DNA from: Lepisosteus oculatus
Taxonomy: Eukaryota > Chordata > Actinopteri > Semionotiformes > Lepisosteidae
DNA: 64,000 nucleotides
Assembly: GCF_040954835.1 (NCBI RefSeq)
Contig: NC_090712.1
Location: 9,636,784 to 9,700,783 of the forward strand
Direction: 5' to 3'
Shown here: positions 13,201-23,394 of the stretch, piece after piece
How the letters are laid out: every line of letters starts with the position of its first letter
Position numbering within the stretch: the stretch's first letter is position 1
Made by a program: the position numbers and the translations under genes
The notes under the pieces: generated by a model
Seen by the model: only the letters and a program-made list of their open reading frames with translations
Told to the model about the DNA's origin: nothing
The model's database searches: none

Positions 13201-16200
13201 AAGGTCTCTGGAGGTCTTTTCATCAGTCTTACTCCAGTTGTATCATACTAATAGAACAGGGGCCACTTCCACCTTGTCAATGCTCTTCCAGGAGGTTACT
13301 GCTGCACAATACACTAGATTTTAAAAAGTCACCTTAGCTATCTCCATATAAGCCCCCTTTACACACCTCTTTCTGCCTAACAACCATAAAGTGTGGAATA
13401 CCTATAAACCTTAAAACAACTGGCACTGGCATTAAAGTGCATTCTATAAAACCCTACCAGCAGACAGAGCCTAGTTGGACTTCCTGCCAAAATTACACTA
13501 GTCCTTAATTTTGCACAGTTGCTAGATAGCAGCTCCTAAGCTTTCTCAGACAGCACTTGACTGCCTACTTGTCACAGGACCTATCGTTTTCCCGTAAATA
13601 TCAAAATGAGCCCAGATGCATCAACCACAATTAAGTTTCTCAGCCCAACATGTGTCATTTTACAACAGCCAAAAGGAACTGCTATAAGGTCTCTTCAAGA
13701 AATAAACATCCTCAACCCAAAGAGAGACACCAAACAGGAGTTTCACACTCTGAAGGAAAGGGGTTGACTTCCCAAAAGCTACTGCTTTTCCATTCTGCTG
13801 TTCTTCCAGAGTCATTCACAACTTTCGACAGAAAATCTTGTCCCTTCTCATCCTGTCAGCAAGGGAGGGGACATTGATAAGGGACTCCCAAAGTCTGCAA
13901 GCAACTCATCAATATTTAAGTACCTGAAAAAGTCCGAAGTTCATCAGTTGTCTCAGTCAAAAACGTCTTGTTTATAACAGTCATCACAGTTTCATACACA
14001 GCACAGTTCGCGTATTCAAAAATGTATGTGGTGTCCTTGCACCCTAAGGGAGCTCTCCCATCCATCTCTTTCTCATCAGAGTGGTCTTCAGAACAGGGCA
14101 CAGCTGATGGAATTCCTGAAGTAAACATTTATATTAATTAAAATAATCACATCATAGTGGCTTAAGAGCGGATTTACACTCAATTCAATTAAACTTCCCT
14201 GTTTCCCTGGTAAATACAGATAGAAAATGAATGATGCATGCAACAATTTTAATCAGGGATTACAAACAACCTCTGATAGTCAGAACAAAGGGAATTACAG
14301 CAGACTGAGGTGAAAGGACTGCATTTTTATTCTAGGAATACACAAAGAACACATTCAGATGTTGAAATTTCAAAGTAGGAGGTTATGTGGCAGACTTTAT
14401 AAAAATTGATAGACTTTGGTATGAATGTAAGCGTGAACAATTACATAGAGGTTTCCCTATAAAACTCTGGCCTGGCAAGTCCTCTGCTAGACATCTCAGT
14501 AACTCACTGCTTAGCTTATCACTTATGCTGTTTTGCCAGTAATTGCCAGTGCCAACATCAAAATACAAGAGAACAAAATGACAAAAAATACAAAGTGGAT
14601 AGAAATGCAGCGCTATAAGCATCTGTCTTTTCATTAAGTGCAACCCAAACCTCTATCAGGACTTGTTCTGCAATGCATAACTCTGACGCTAGTCATCAGG
14701 AATCAAAATCCAACAATTTGCGATTGGGAAAATAAACTGTTGGCACATTGCACGAGAGATGGCCAAGAAATCTGAGCAGATTACTGAGGCAGCAGTTACT
14801 GCATGACAATCCATCATGGCTTCTGAATGAGGCAGAATATTAAGTCTCAGCAGGTCCGTGATGACATCTCCATCAAAGAACATTAATGTTACAAAAGAAA
14901 GATGGCCAATATGGCCATCTAGCTCAGTTGCTTGCTCATAACTAACTGAGTAGCCAGGGTACCCATCCACTTCAAAAACATGGCAAGGAAGCATGTTTCA
15001 CATTCTCAATTCTGCATGTAAAAACGTGCCTCCTGTTCTCAGTTCTAAAAGCACTTCCCTGTGATGGCCACTTCTGTCTTCTTGTTCATGTTCCACTGTT
15101 GATTCTAAAGAGGTCCAATAGGCTGACCTTGTCAATGCTTTTTGGGATTTCAACTGTTTGACTCAAATGCACTCTTAGCCCAATCTGTTCACATTTTTTT
15201 TCTGCCTGTCAGAGTACAACTGTAAAAAAATCATTTTAGGCCCTTAAAAGCACATCAGGTTTCTCTTCTGTGGACCAATTCCTTTTTTTGAGGCATGGAT
15301 AACAAAATAGCAGTGGTTAACATTGCTGCCTCTGGAGCTCTGGGGTCCTGGATTCAATTCGAGACCTTGGGTGCTATCTGTGAGGAGTTTGTATGTTCTC
15401 CCAGTGTCACATGGGGAGATGGAGCCCACAGTCCAAAGATATACAGGTAGGTTATTCAGCTTCTGGGAAAACTAGCCCAACGAATGAGTGACTGTGTGCA
15501 AGCCTGTGACTGCCCTGTGATGGACCGGCGCCCCGTCCAGGGCGTACCCTGCCTTGCGCCTGTTGCTTGCTGGGATAGGCTCCAGCATCCCCACAATTCT
15601 GAGATGGAAGAAGGGGTTAAATGGATGGATAACATAATATTATGAAGGGAAGGCTTCAAAAGAAAGACAGTGATTTAGATCTGGCTGACTTGACAACCAG
15701 TGACAAACCCTGGAACTCTACCAGTTCCAGCACAGCTTCGACAGCCAGACCTACAAATGTTCAGCAAACGCACATGGAAATTCTTCACACACCCATGCAC
15801 TTCAACAAGAAAGCTGTCTAGCAGAGACTCTTCTTCCTGAGCAGCACAACCATAGGATGCTGGTTTCAAAATCACTGAAGCACAGAGACCCGTTCTAACT
15901 AACACAGAAAAATATTCAGTTCATTTTAGATATTGCACCTAAACAGAATCCAAAATATTAACACCTGGAACAGAATGACTCGGGGAAACCCACTCACAAT
16001 AAAATAATGCTAACACTTGAATATTGCGTAAAAATCAAAGTAAGAAAGAAAGCTTCTGTGTAACGACTTGGTCAACATCCTTATAAGTCTTCAAATAACA
16101 GTACCAGCCCCGACATCACTTCTCCCTGTAGAAGATGAGCTTACTGTCGCACTGCTTGTTGTTATAAGCATTCCGATTTCGTATATGCGAGATACTGCCG

Positions 16201-17203
16201 TTCTGGGATTATTTCTGGTAGAATTATCATTATTTCGAAGACAGGTAAGAGATGGGCCTTTAAAATTTAAAATACTACCCTTATATAGTAGGTCTTTTCT
16301 TTCCAGTGCTCCGTTTAAAACATGCATGAGATTGAATAAAGGTGGAAACCTACAGAGAGGGGCAATAATGCAGCAGAAACACTAATAAATCTTAGACATC
16401 ATCCAACATGGTGACAAAAAAAGGAGGTATCCTTTCATTTTGTCCGTTTACCGAAATAGGACATCCAAGTTGACACCTTTATTTCATAATATAAGATAAC
16501 AGTGCAGAAGCTCCCACCGACGGTAATTAAGAATTGCAAAGCAGCGAAATGTTACCTGCGCCTCGATCACAAAGTACAATAATATAAACCGAATGCACAT
16601 TAATACTGACATTGCATTGTATGCAACGCACACCCTCTTACGGTTATCTGCTTTGCATGCAATACGACATAGGTTTAAGCAAAAATAATTTAAAGAAAAT
16701 TCTGAACAATGAAAAAGATTGCCAATATTTTCCAGCTACAGTTCTTTCGAAGCACTGATCTTTAAATGCAATGGATAACGGCAAGTGTTATTTTCGAATG
16801 TAGGCGTTTAAAATATTCGCAGGAAGTACAGATTTCTGCGTTTTCCATATTACCTTTCGGTTTTACTTTTAAGTGTATATTGCGCAATGTTCAACGGCCT
16901 TACTTTTAGGTTATTTTGTTTGTATAGAGATTGCAACTGGTTTAACACCTTACTAAATCAGAAGAGGTGAACAACTCCATGACCTTTGAAGTGTCATTTC
17001 AGAAGTAGCATTCCCAAAATACGCAGTAACATTTTGTATATATATTTCTAAAGTTTCGCGATGAAGTGTTATGAACTCAGAATACATCTTTAAATGAAAA
17101 GTTCTTTACCTACCGATGTAACACGGCCATCTTTTGTGAAGATACCATAAAGAAGCAATAAAGTAGATAAACGGGTTGACATTTGGGATCTATGAAGTAC
17201 CAT
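6935..17203 (-). CDS. CUB / mucin-like stalk / EGF / transmembrane receptor-like protein, 11 exons
   Basis: Predicted coding join on the minus strand: 17203-17110, 14115-13924, 11868-11829, 11256-9857, 9768-9709, 9386-9334, 9107-8958, 8834-8624, 8530-8384, 7583-7434, 7281-6935. All junctions are AG/GT and the phases agree throughout, giving about 947 aa. Order: signal peptide (1 to about 25); Cys-containing segment (32-95); CUB domain (about 123-234); Ser/Thr/Pro/Glu-rich stalk (about 235-575); unassigned ectodomain (about 576-782) with an R-V-K-R site at 682-685; cbEGF domain (783-829); transmembrane helix (about 847-868); cytoplasmic tail of about 80 residues. The layout implies a cell-surface type I glycoprotein, receptor or adhesion-like; ligand and function are unknown and I cannot name the family. 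It lies downstream of B3GNT2 in the same orientation. The least certain part is the exon 2-3-4 joining. Confidence 0.82.
7434..7583 (-). CDS. Receptor gene exon 10: calcium-binding EGF domain
   Basis: 150 nt, phase 1 in and out as usual for EGF exons, acceptor TTTTCAG, donor CAGCAA/GTAAGG. It starts D-V-N-E-C, the calcium-binding signature, has six Cys, and carries the Asn/Asp hydroxylation pattern C-x-N-x4-Y-x-C-x-C. Confidence 0.9.
7925..8216 (-). repeat. tRNA-derived SINE, copy A (intron of receptor gene)
   Basis: Read on the minus strand, the tRNA-like head starts GGGCGGAGCGGTAGCTCTGTGG (A-box region) with a B box GGTTGTCGGTTCAAATCCC. A conserved middle (AGGCCCTTAACCCC, CCTGCGCTCTGACCCCAG) follows, then a 3' end (GCAAGAAATTGTAAAGGGTTAATAAAG). 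It is highly similar to the copy at 21.8-22.1 kb and lies between receptor exons 9 and 10. Confidence 0.85.
8384..8530 (-). CDS. Receptor gene exon 9: ectodomain before the EGF domain
   Basis: 147 nt, phase 1 in and out, acceptor TTGAATGCAG, donor GCAGAAG/GTGACG. It encodes a hydrophobic strand-like start (F-L-F-I-L-W-L-Q-F), an N-I-S site, a helix-like segment (L-L-K-S-F-L-E-R-L) and a final strand (A-R-V-I-S-V-S) running directly into the EGF exon. Confidence 0.7.
8624..8834 (-). CDS. Receptor gene exon 8: ectodomain with furin-like site
   Basis: 211 nt, phase 0 in and phase 1 out, acceptor TTATGTTTCAG, donor CTGG/GTGAAA. It includes R-V-K-R (residues 682-685), a match to the furin consensus R-X-K-R, four Cys and three N-x-S/T sites. 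Confidence 0.68.
8958..9107 (-). CDS. Receptor gene exon 7: start of unassigned ectodomain
   Basis: 150 nt, phase 0 in and out, acceptor TGTTTTCCAG, donor ATG/GTATGT. It contains an alternating strand-like segment (Y-L-Y-E-V-S-V-E-V-Q-L) followed by a helix-like L-V-K-T-L-L-S-S-L. The pattern could fit a SEA-like fold, but no G-S-x-x-x autoproteolysis motif is visible. Confidence 0.72.
9334..9386 (-). CDS. Receptor gene exon 6 (53 nt)
   Basis: Acceptor GGGCAG and consensus donor AAG/GTAAGT. Entering in phase 1 and leaving in phase 0 it is open (G-G-L-Q-V-V-P-M-G-V-L-R-L-I-S-L-S-K). It is the only segment found that reconciles the phases of exons 5 and 7. Confidence 0.6.
9407..9431. repeat. 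CCA/CCC low-complexity tract
   Basis: A C-run followed by (CCA)n, in the intron between receptor exons 5 and 6. Confidence 0.8.
9709..9768 (-). CDS. Receptor gene exon 5 (20 codons)
   Basis: 60 nt between acceptor TTCCATGCAG and donor GGAG/GTAAGA, phase 1 in and out, open. It continues the stalk and has one N-V-T glycosylation site. Confidence 0.65.
9857..11260 (-). CDS. Receptor gene exon 4: CUB domain plus long Ser/Thr-rich stalk
   Basis: About 1.4 kb, one open frame of about 467 codons ending at donor AATG/GTATGA (9857). The first part is a CUB domain: C, G-E-F-F-S-P, W-C-N-W-T-I, a V-V-L-H-L-L-D-L strand, the D-E-I-H-L strand, and G-F-Y-G-Q-Y near the end, with five Cys. The rest is rich in Ser, Thr, Pro and Glu with many T-T and S-S pairs, as in an O-glycosylated stalk. 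The acceptor is either TTTTTAG before 11260 (phase 1) or TAGAAAG before 11256 (phase 2); 11256 keeps the phase with exons 1-3 as drawn. Confidence 0.85.
11829..11868 (-). CDS. Receptor gene exon 3: 40-nt micro-exon (frame ambiguous)
   Basis: A 40-nt segment between TCTTTAACAG and GTACAAG. Entering in phase 1 it reads K-C-G-T-R-S-H-S-E-P-S-W and leaves in phase 2, which fits an exon 4 acceptor at 11256. Entering in phase 0 it reads V-N-V-A-P-E-V-I-Q-N-L-P-G and would fit the acceptor at 11260, but then the phase disagrees with exon 2 unless another exon lies between 11.9 and 13.9 kb. Confidence 0.5.
11970..12520 (-). repeat. 5S rRNA-derived SINE, near full length (receptor gene intron)
   Basis: Same family and orientation as at 4.0-4.6 kb. 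The 5S-like head at about 12430-12520 is longer here and reaches CACACCTGCTGAGCTTCAGC, the reverse complement of the 5S GAAGC-TAAGCAGG region. Tail ATAATAATAA at the low-coordinate end near 11985. Confidence 0.85.
12521..13920. other. Intron 2 of the receptor gene, remainder
   Basis: No gene or clear repeat recognised. A missed small exon here would be one way to resolve the exon 2/3 phase question. Confidence 0.4.
13924..14115 (-). CDS. Receptor gene exon 2: Cys-containing N-terminal segment
   Basis: 192 nt, phase 1 in and out, 64 residues. It has an acidic stretch (S-E-D-H-S-D-E-K-E), three Cys and one N-K-T glycosylation site. Acceptor TTACTTCAG, donor TTTTCAG/GTACTT. I do not recognise a domain here. 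Confidence 0.72.
14995..15185 (-). mobile_element. CR1 LINE fragment
   Basis: On the plus strand it reads TGCCTCCTGTTCTCAGTTCT, AAAGCACTTCCCTGTGATG and GCTGACCTTGTCAATGC, the reverse complement of the CR1 ORF2 end seen also at 28.5, 49 and 62.5 kb. Too decayed to translate. Confidence 0.65.
15285..15635 (+). repeat. tRNA-derived SINE of common fish type
   Basis: A degenerate tRNA-like head (GTGGTTAACATTGCTGCCTC, B box near GGATTCAATTC) is followed by the standard blocks GTTTGTATGTTCTCCC, CCCACAGTCCAAAGATAT, TGATGGACCGGCGCCCCGTC and TTGCTGGGATAGGCTCCAGC. It ends in GGATGGATAA. Confidence 0.75.
17110..17203 (-). CDS. Receptor gene exon 1: start codon and signal peptide
   Basis: ATG at 17203-17201 opens 31 codons with a short basic start and a hydrophobic core (L-S-T-L-L-L-L-Y-G-I-F), as in a secretory signal. 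A second in-frame Met at residue 8 is an alternative start. The donor is GTAAAG after 17110, phase 1, matching exon 2. An overlapping GTAGGT donor after 17114 would give phase 0 and does not match. Confidence 0.72.
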
Positions 17204-20200
17204 TTTTATTGTAGTCGTTATATATTTACAGTACTAGATTTTAAACACGAAAACTAAGAACATACTTGGTGTAAACTCCCAATTTATCAATTCTCCACAA
17301 ATACAAACTTCACCAGGTTTTTTCTCCCTTAGGAAGGAAGAGGGATCAGCTGTATTCTTTGTAAATTGGCACTAATTATTCAATTTGCTTTCAAGGGAGC
17401 GCAGAAACACTGAAACGAAATAACTAAAGAATTTTAAAATGTTAGAAAGTAAGGTTACGTTAGCCACGAAAGGCTAACTGAAAAATGAATTATAGATGGA
17501 TACATTTTAGTGCTGACACTACTTTCCGACCAACATGCTGTATTTGTACAAGTGTGTAACATCTACCACCATACTTGTACAAATAGTAGTAAAGTATTAC
17601 TTGTTAACAGTAAATGATGGATCGACATTTTATTTTCACAGTATTGAATTATTTCACTGTAATCAAGATGCATTCACAAATAAACTTAACATAAGATCCA
17701 AATGTAACACGTTAATTATATCCTGAAGGTGGCGCCAAGTGACAATAGAAACTAGTAAAAAAAGAAAAACCTCTGGGTAGCAGTTTGATGTAGACGGACT
17801 CCTTATTGTGCCCAAGAACTAACAGTTTTGATTTATGCATGGACGGAGTTTATAATCAAGAATTAAAAGAATCAGAAGTCCGGAATACGCCTTTACATGA
17901 GGCAGAAATAGCGTCGCAGAGCATAAACAAGAACAGCGAGAACAGTGCCAGGCTTGTACGTGTTTTGGAGAAAGGCATGCAAAAATAAGCGGTCCTCTGG
18001 GAAGGGCTTTGAGCTCCTTCGCAGAGCTCTAAGTAATACACACACAGTTACGGGTCTGTCTTAAACTTTCATTGAAGAGTCGTTGGCCCCTTTAACTGGA
18101 GGGCAACGCCTTAAGGCAGAACGCTTCGGCGCTCAAGCCAAATTGTGTGACGCTACAATTCAGGTGCAAGCTGTGTGCTAATTTAACCCAGTCACGTGGA
18201 TGTGCTGAGGCTCTGTGTGCTGTACAACTTGGTTTAATTAGAGACGCCAACAAACGGCCCCGGAGGAATAAATGAACGTTTTAGTTTGGAGTCAGAATGA
18301 CTCAATGGAATTGGTTCCCATAGGAAGAAAGTCAACATTTAAAGAAAGAAGCAAAAACCTTGCTGTTGCGAGGTCAGTCCTCAGTTCTGTCCAGGGGCGG
18401 TGCGAGAAAATCTGTCGAGAGTTTGCGAAGACGGCTGTGCGCAATACGTTTACAGTAAGGAGCAAAGTTCAATATTCGCTGCGCACTTAAACGTGGTATA
18501 AACAAACCACCCGTTTAAGAGCTTAAATTGTGTGCATTATTTATAGCAATTACGAAATAAAATATTGCACAACTAGAATTTACTGGCACTGATGCCCACT
18601 CTCATGATGGCCCTAGGTGTACACTTACTGGAAGCTATTGGATCACTGCGTGTATGCTGCTCACACCCCCCTTAAAAGCCACAAAAATAGTTTCCACTTA
18701 GAAGTTGGTTTAAGTTATCGGGAATTCTGTGGTTCCAGTCAGCCAGACAGAATTTAAACCTGATATATTGTACATTCTTGTAACGGCCACAGTGTATTGA
18801 AATCGCGCAGTTACACTGTGAGGAACGTTAAGCCTAGAAGTCAACTACAGACACCTGTGGAAGCATGGAAATAAGGATTTTGTTATAAAATTTAGTAAGT
18901 GCAGTATGTAAAGTTGAGGCGATCTATCCTACTGCAAAAAAAGTATCACAGCATGTGTAAGGAGTTGTTTATATCGCGCTGCCAGGAAAGAATGTTTGAA
19001 CTGACATGCCTTTATAGCGATCAATCAATATTGTTTGTATTAATGAAGAATGTAGTTAATCCTGTTGGGTTTTGTTCAGTTAATTTCATTTAGCTTTTTA
19101 ATCAGCAGAAATCTTTCTCGGCACTTGTTATGCAGCAGACGGGAAAATAAAATTGGAAGCTTTAAGACTGTAGCAATTACTGTGGAATAAAACTGGGTTA
19201 TATTAATGAAGCCAGGAAATATCTGACTCACAATGGGATTACAGCAATGCCAAAACAATATGGTTCACTTCTGTATTTAATTCTGTTCATGTCCGTTTTA
19301 CTATTTATGTACTTTAAGCAGCAACTCAATCAGATGGAATGCACATCTCTTCTTATATTGCATGCTTTCAGATGGATTTCACTAATCTATGTACTTTAAT
19401 AATTCCTAGAAAGTGTACTACCAACACCCAAGCTGTTCTGTAAATGAACACGTGGGTGAGAGAGTATGTAAGTAGAATAACAAATGAGTGGCTTAAAGTT
19501 GCCAACACCAGTGCTCCAATCTTAAGAAACAGCTATAGCAAACAAGAACCAAGTTCCCAAAAAATGGTGCAATTCTCTATATCTGCACTTTGTCCAGTCT
19601 GTAAAATGGTTGATGAGATTCAGTTGTTTCAGTACAACTACATTGAAAGGATGTAGTTCAGTATAAATGTAAAAAAAGTGGAATAATTTCCTACAAGCCT
19701 GAACACATAAATGGCTGCAATATTATGACTAATTCAAAGATAGTTAAAATCCAAAAGTTGAGGCTGCAAGGTTTTATAATTACAGTTTAGAGATCCCAGT
19801 GACTGCCTGCATAAATAAAAAACTATTCAAATGTCCAATGGTTTTCTCTTTAATCCAGAAGACAGCACATGTAACGCATACAAATCACATTAAGGTGAAA
19901 TTTTGCAAATAATCCCAATGCATGGTGTTTTGAAAAAAGTGCAAAAAACATTTAAATAAACTTTATTAATTTCACACATTCACATTTACAAAATCAGAAA
20001 TATCACTATGTGCTTCAGCAATTTTTTTACAAACACAGTACACTCAGATTTGACAAAAGGAGTACAAATGAAATATTTACAGTTTCAGATGAAGCAAAAA
20101 TAAAGACACGGAAGGCACTAGGACTTTTAGCAATAAATAACAGCAGGCACTTCTTAAACAAAAACCAGAACGCTGACAAAGTCAACTATTTTGGAAAGTG

Positions 20201-21815
20201 GAAATAGACTTCTAAAAAAATGTAAGGCAGCGCAGTCAAGTGTCTTAAATGGAGAATTACGGTACTATAATCACCACAAAATGTCACCTTTGGTTCACAT
20301 CTATATACCCGTGTTAGTTTGTGCAATTGGACCCTGCTACGCTCAGCAGGTGACATGGGTTGTAAAGAAATGCACGGAAGCTACTACACACGTAAGGAGT
20401 GCAAAGAGAATCAAGTCAAACACATCCACATAGTTCAACAGGGAGACATGGAGAGAACGAAAGACAACTTTTCATTTGATAATTCTTCATCTCCCCCATA
20501 TAAAGGCACAAAAAGCGAATGGTGAAGGGAAAATAAAATCTAGAACATATTTTCCATTTACACAGAGACAAAAACAGCAGCTGGAAATGCTTAAAGACAT
20601 TGTCCAAAGTTGTTGCTGTTCTCCTTCAAACTTATGTCAACATTCTTCAAGCTTGTATACTCAAAATATAGTTTAAGTTCCAACTTCATTAATGATATAT
20701 TTTTTAAAACATAACAGGAAAACTGTTATATAAAAAATACCATTCAAGGCATATTGGTTCCAAATTGAAAGCTTTTTTTAGTTAAAAAGGTGTGTGATGC
20801 AGGAAGTGAAACACTGACAATGTCCTGGAATGATATGGGATGCCTATGAAGTTTCAGTGCATCTATGTTAATAAAAATACTGCTAGTTGATAAAATCAAA
20901 AACTGATAAAGTTCCGATAAGATAAAGCAAAAAGATCTACCGTCTAATAAGAGGTGTAGAAGTTCTGACAGTTTAAAATATTGCAATCATTTAATGGTGT
21001 AATCATAGAATACATTTCTTTTCACTTTTCACAGAAGATTTTTCAGTTTTATTCTGAACAAAAAAGGGTCTTCATGATAAAGAAGTTATCGTACTATTAA
21101 CAGTTACATAATAGAGTCAAATAATCTGCATTTAACTGTTCTTACAGCACTGAAACCAGTGTAAAATATCTGAATAAATACCAAGAGAGCAGCACATAGG
21201 ACCACTTTACAAAATAACGAAAATGCTAAAGAAGCTGTCCTGGTCCACTATAATATACAATACTGCAACGGAGGTATGCAGCCACAGATGGACTGTTTTT
21301 ATTTCATAGCTGAATCCTTGACGGCATAGAATATACTGTGTATTGTGTAGTGTGCTCTGCTTTTCCCTCCAAACATGTCAATGGATCAGAGTGTATCCAG
21401 CGATGGAATGGCATTTTAAGCAGCCATCTTCCTTCACTAGGCAGCAGACGGAACATGAACGACTCCACCCTTTTGAAACACAGAGAGAGTTCAATTGCAT
21501 CTCACCCCTCCTTCACTGTTTTGTAACCTATTAGGATGCTGGATGATTGGAAATCAAACCCAAGGTGCATTTCATTCAGGGTGTCGCTGTAGTCGGTACA
21601 GCCTCCCTTCATTTACAATTTAAGAGCATCACACTTATGCAGCTACATAAAAAAAAAAGAGAAAGAGGAGCACCATCTTGTGCAATGAGAAACTAAACCA
21701 TGGGAGTCACTGACCCCCAGCCCCAGTTTTTCTAAATTTGACCCTCGCTCAAGTGTGTTGCTGGGTCTACCTTCGGAACAAATAATTTGTGGGGAGAAGG
21801 GCAATTTCAGTCATA
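17204..21815. other. Intergenic stretch between the receptor gene and B3GNT2
   Basis: No recognised gene. A TMEM17 reading frame, expected here from mammalian gene order, was looked for and not seen. A short plus-strand frame at 17839-17988 is listed separately as a candidate only. Confidence 0.5.
17839..17988 (+). other. Short plus-strand ORF in the receptor promoter flank (candidate only)
   Basis: ATG in a fair context (GCATGG) opens 49 hydrophilic codons ending V-R-V-L-E-K-G-M-Q-K before TAA. It begins about 640 bp upstream of, and divergent from, the receptor start codon. No homology recognised; it may be chance or part of a divergent transcript. Confidence 0.15.
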
Positions 21816-21816
21816 A

Positions 21817-22100
21817 TAATGTAATGTAATGTTTCTTTATTAGCCCTATACAATTTCTTGCATTAGGAATTTGTCTTTTCGCATACCCCAGCTTTTCTCC
21901 ATGGAGACACAGACAGAGAGAGAAGCTTGGGGTCAGAGCGCAGTGTCTGCCATTGTACGGCGCCCCTGGAGCAGTTAGGGTTAAGGGCCTTGCTCAGGGG
22001 CCCAACGGAAAAGTATTCCTCTGCCGGCCGCGGGATTTGAACCGGCAACCTTCCAGTCACAGGCACAGATCCTGAGCCACAGAGCCACCGCTCCGCCCCT
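21817..22100 (-). repeat. tRNA-derived SINE, copy B
   Basis: Same family as 7925-8216. The minus-strand head is GGGGCGGAGCGGTGGCTCTG with B box GGTTGCCGGTTCAAATCCC, and the middle block is CACTGCGCTCTGACCCCAAG. The 3' tail has repeats of ACATT (plus-strand TAATGTAATGTAATGT, about 21819-21832), as in LINE-dependent SINE tails. Confidence 0.88.
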
Positions 22101-22612
22101 AATACCTATTCTATAAAAAGAATAAGTTGGAAAACATTCTGAAAACAGGCATCTCAACTGCACTTTGTTTTAGAAAAGTCATCCATCACTTTGCACTGAA
22201 TTTGAGCAGGTATAAATGCCAAGATCTCAAATCCTTTCGGTTTTTGGATTCCAATAAGACCCAGGTAATGTTGCACCCTGTAAGATTATGCAACACCTAT
22301 TTTGATTTCCAGTGCTTTAAGGTTCATGGTTGAGTTCCTAGGAAAATGAGATGGGTGCTGAGAGGAAGAACAGTCTGTAACCGCTTGAATGTGGCAAGTG
22401 CACAGTGTTCTAATAGTGTTCACTGGTGTTTATGTGGCTCAAAAAGGCAAAAAACTGTCAATTCCGTTTACAAAAAAACTTAATGACTTGTTCATGAGGG
22501 TCTTATACTTTAAAGCTGCAAAAATGATACTTGACAAGTGATGCCACTTTCTTTCCAAACAAATCCAACCCTCTTTCTCATTAGAACTTCAGCACTGAAA
22601 AAAACAAAATCC

Positions 22613-23394
22613 TTTATTAATCAGAGGTGCAGAAGTTTCAAGCACTCAGGGTTACATGACAAATCTGGATTGAATCAATAAAACAGACCACTGGTGATAA
22701 ATTAGTTACTTAAAAAATGTACAAAACAAAAACTGCTATACAGGTTTAACAAATGACAGAACTGCTTCAGACATTCTTTTCATTATTAAGATTCCTCTGG
22801 TTCTACAAAGTAATACAAATGGCATAAATGCTCATTACCTCTACTCTGAGCAGCTCCAGAATGATTTGGTCCTCCAAGTGGTACAAGTGGGAAAACTGAC
22901 CCATGGGGAATAAAGCCAAAATGCATTCCCAGCAGTTCTCTTGCACAGACGTTAACCCATATACTGCGAGAACCCTAGCCAACAACTACTTCAGTACCCT
23001 GTGACAGGGTGATTTTATTTAGATACCCCACTTAAATTCTCTGCTGATACTTCTCCCCACAAGAAAAATCCTTCAACTTTATTAGGAAAAAAATGCATGC
23101 ATTCTTTTCAACTAGTTCATAAATAGCCCTATGGTTAACCAAATAAGGGAACAAATTAGATTAGCCACAAGAGACTGATTCCTGGCAGAGACTGGTGATT
23201 GTGAAGCTATAACCAGATTTCCAAATTTGTACCAAAAGAAAGCATCTTTGTCCTCAATTCCTTCCTGGACATACACACAGTAGTTTGGGGCCACATTTCC
23301 TATGCGCCTTTGGATGTCAAGAAGAAAATTAGTTGCAGACTAAACTGCAAAATTCAGCTGCCAACCCTGCCCCCCAACCCAAATACATTACATC
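22613..23394 (-). other. B3GNT2: Probable B3GNT2 3' UTR
   Basis: Non-coding sequence downstream of the B3GNT2 stop. AATAAA hexamers on the minus strand at 23020-23015 and 22618-22613 (AATAAAGG) are candidate polyadenylation signals. The true end cannot be fixed from sequence alone. Confidence 0.35.

Larger units (their letters stand above)
14116..17109 (-). other. Intron 1 of the receptor gene
   Basis: Contains a CR1 fragment (15.0-15.2 kb) and a plus-strand SINE (15.3-15.6 kb). A minus-strand frame at 14689-14994 (101 codons) has no recognisable domain. The rest is unremarkable. Confidence 0.55.
16440..18500 (-). promoter_or_regulatory. Mildly CpG-elevated flank upstream of the receptor gene's first exon
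   Basis: CG dinucleotides rise around exon 1 (17.1-17.2 kb) and up to about 18.5 kb compared with neighbouring AT-rich DNA, consistent with a promoter. No convincing TATA box or defined TSS is seen. Confidence 0.3.

Noticed and set aside
14689-14994. Minus-strand frame of 101 codons in receptor intron 1
   Set aside because: Loosely reminiscent of a LINE endonuclease segment, but no catalytic motif can be pointed to.
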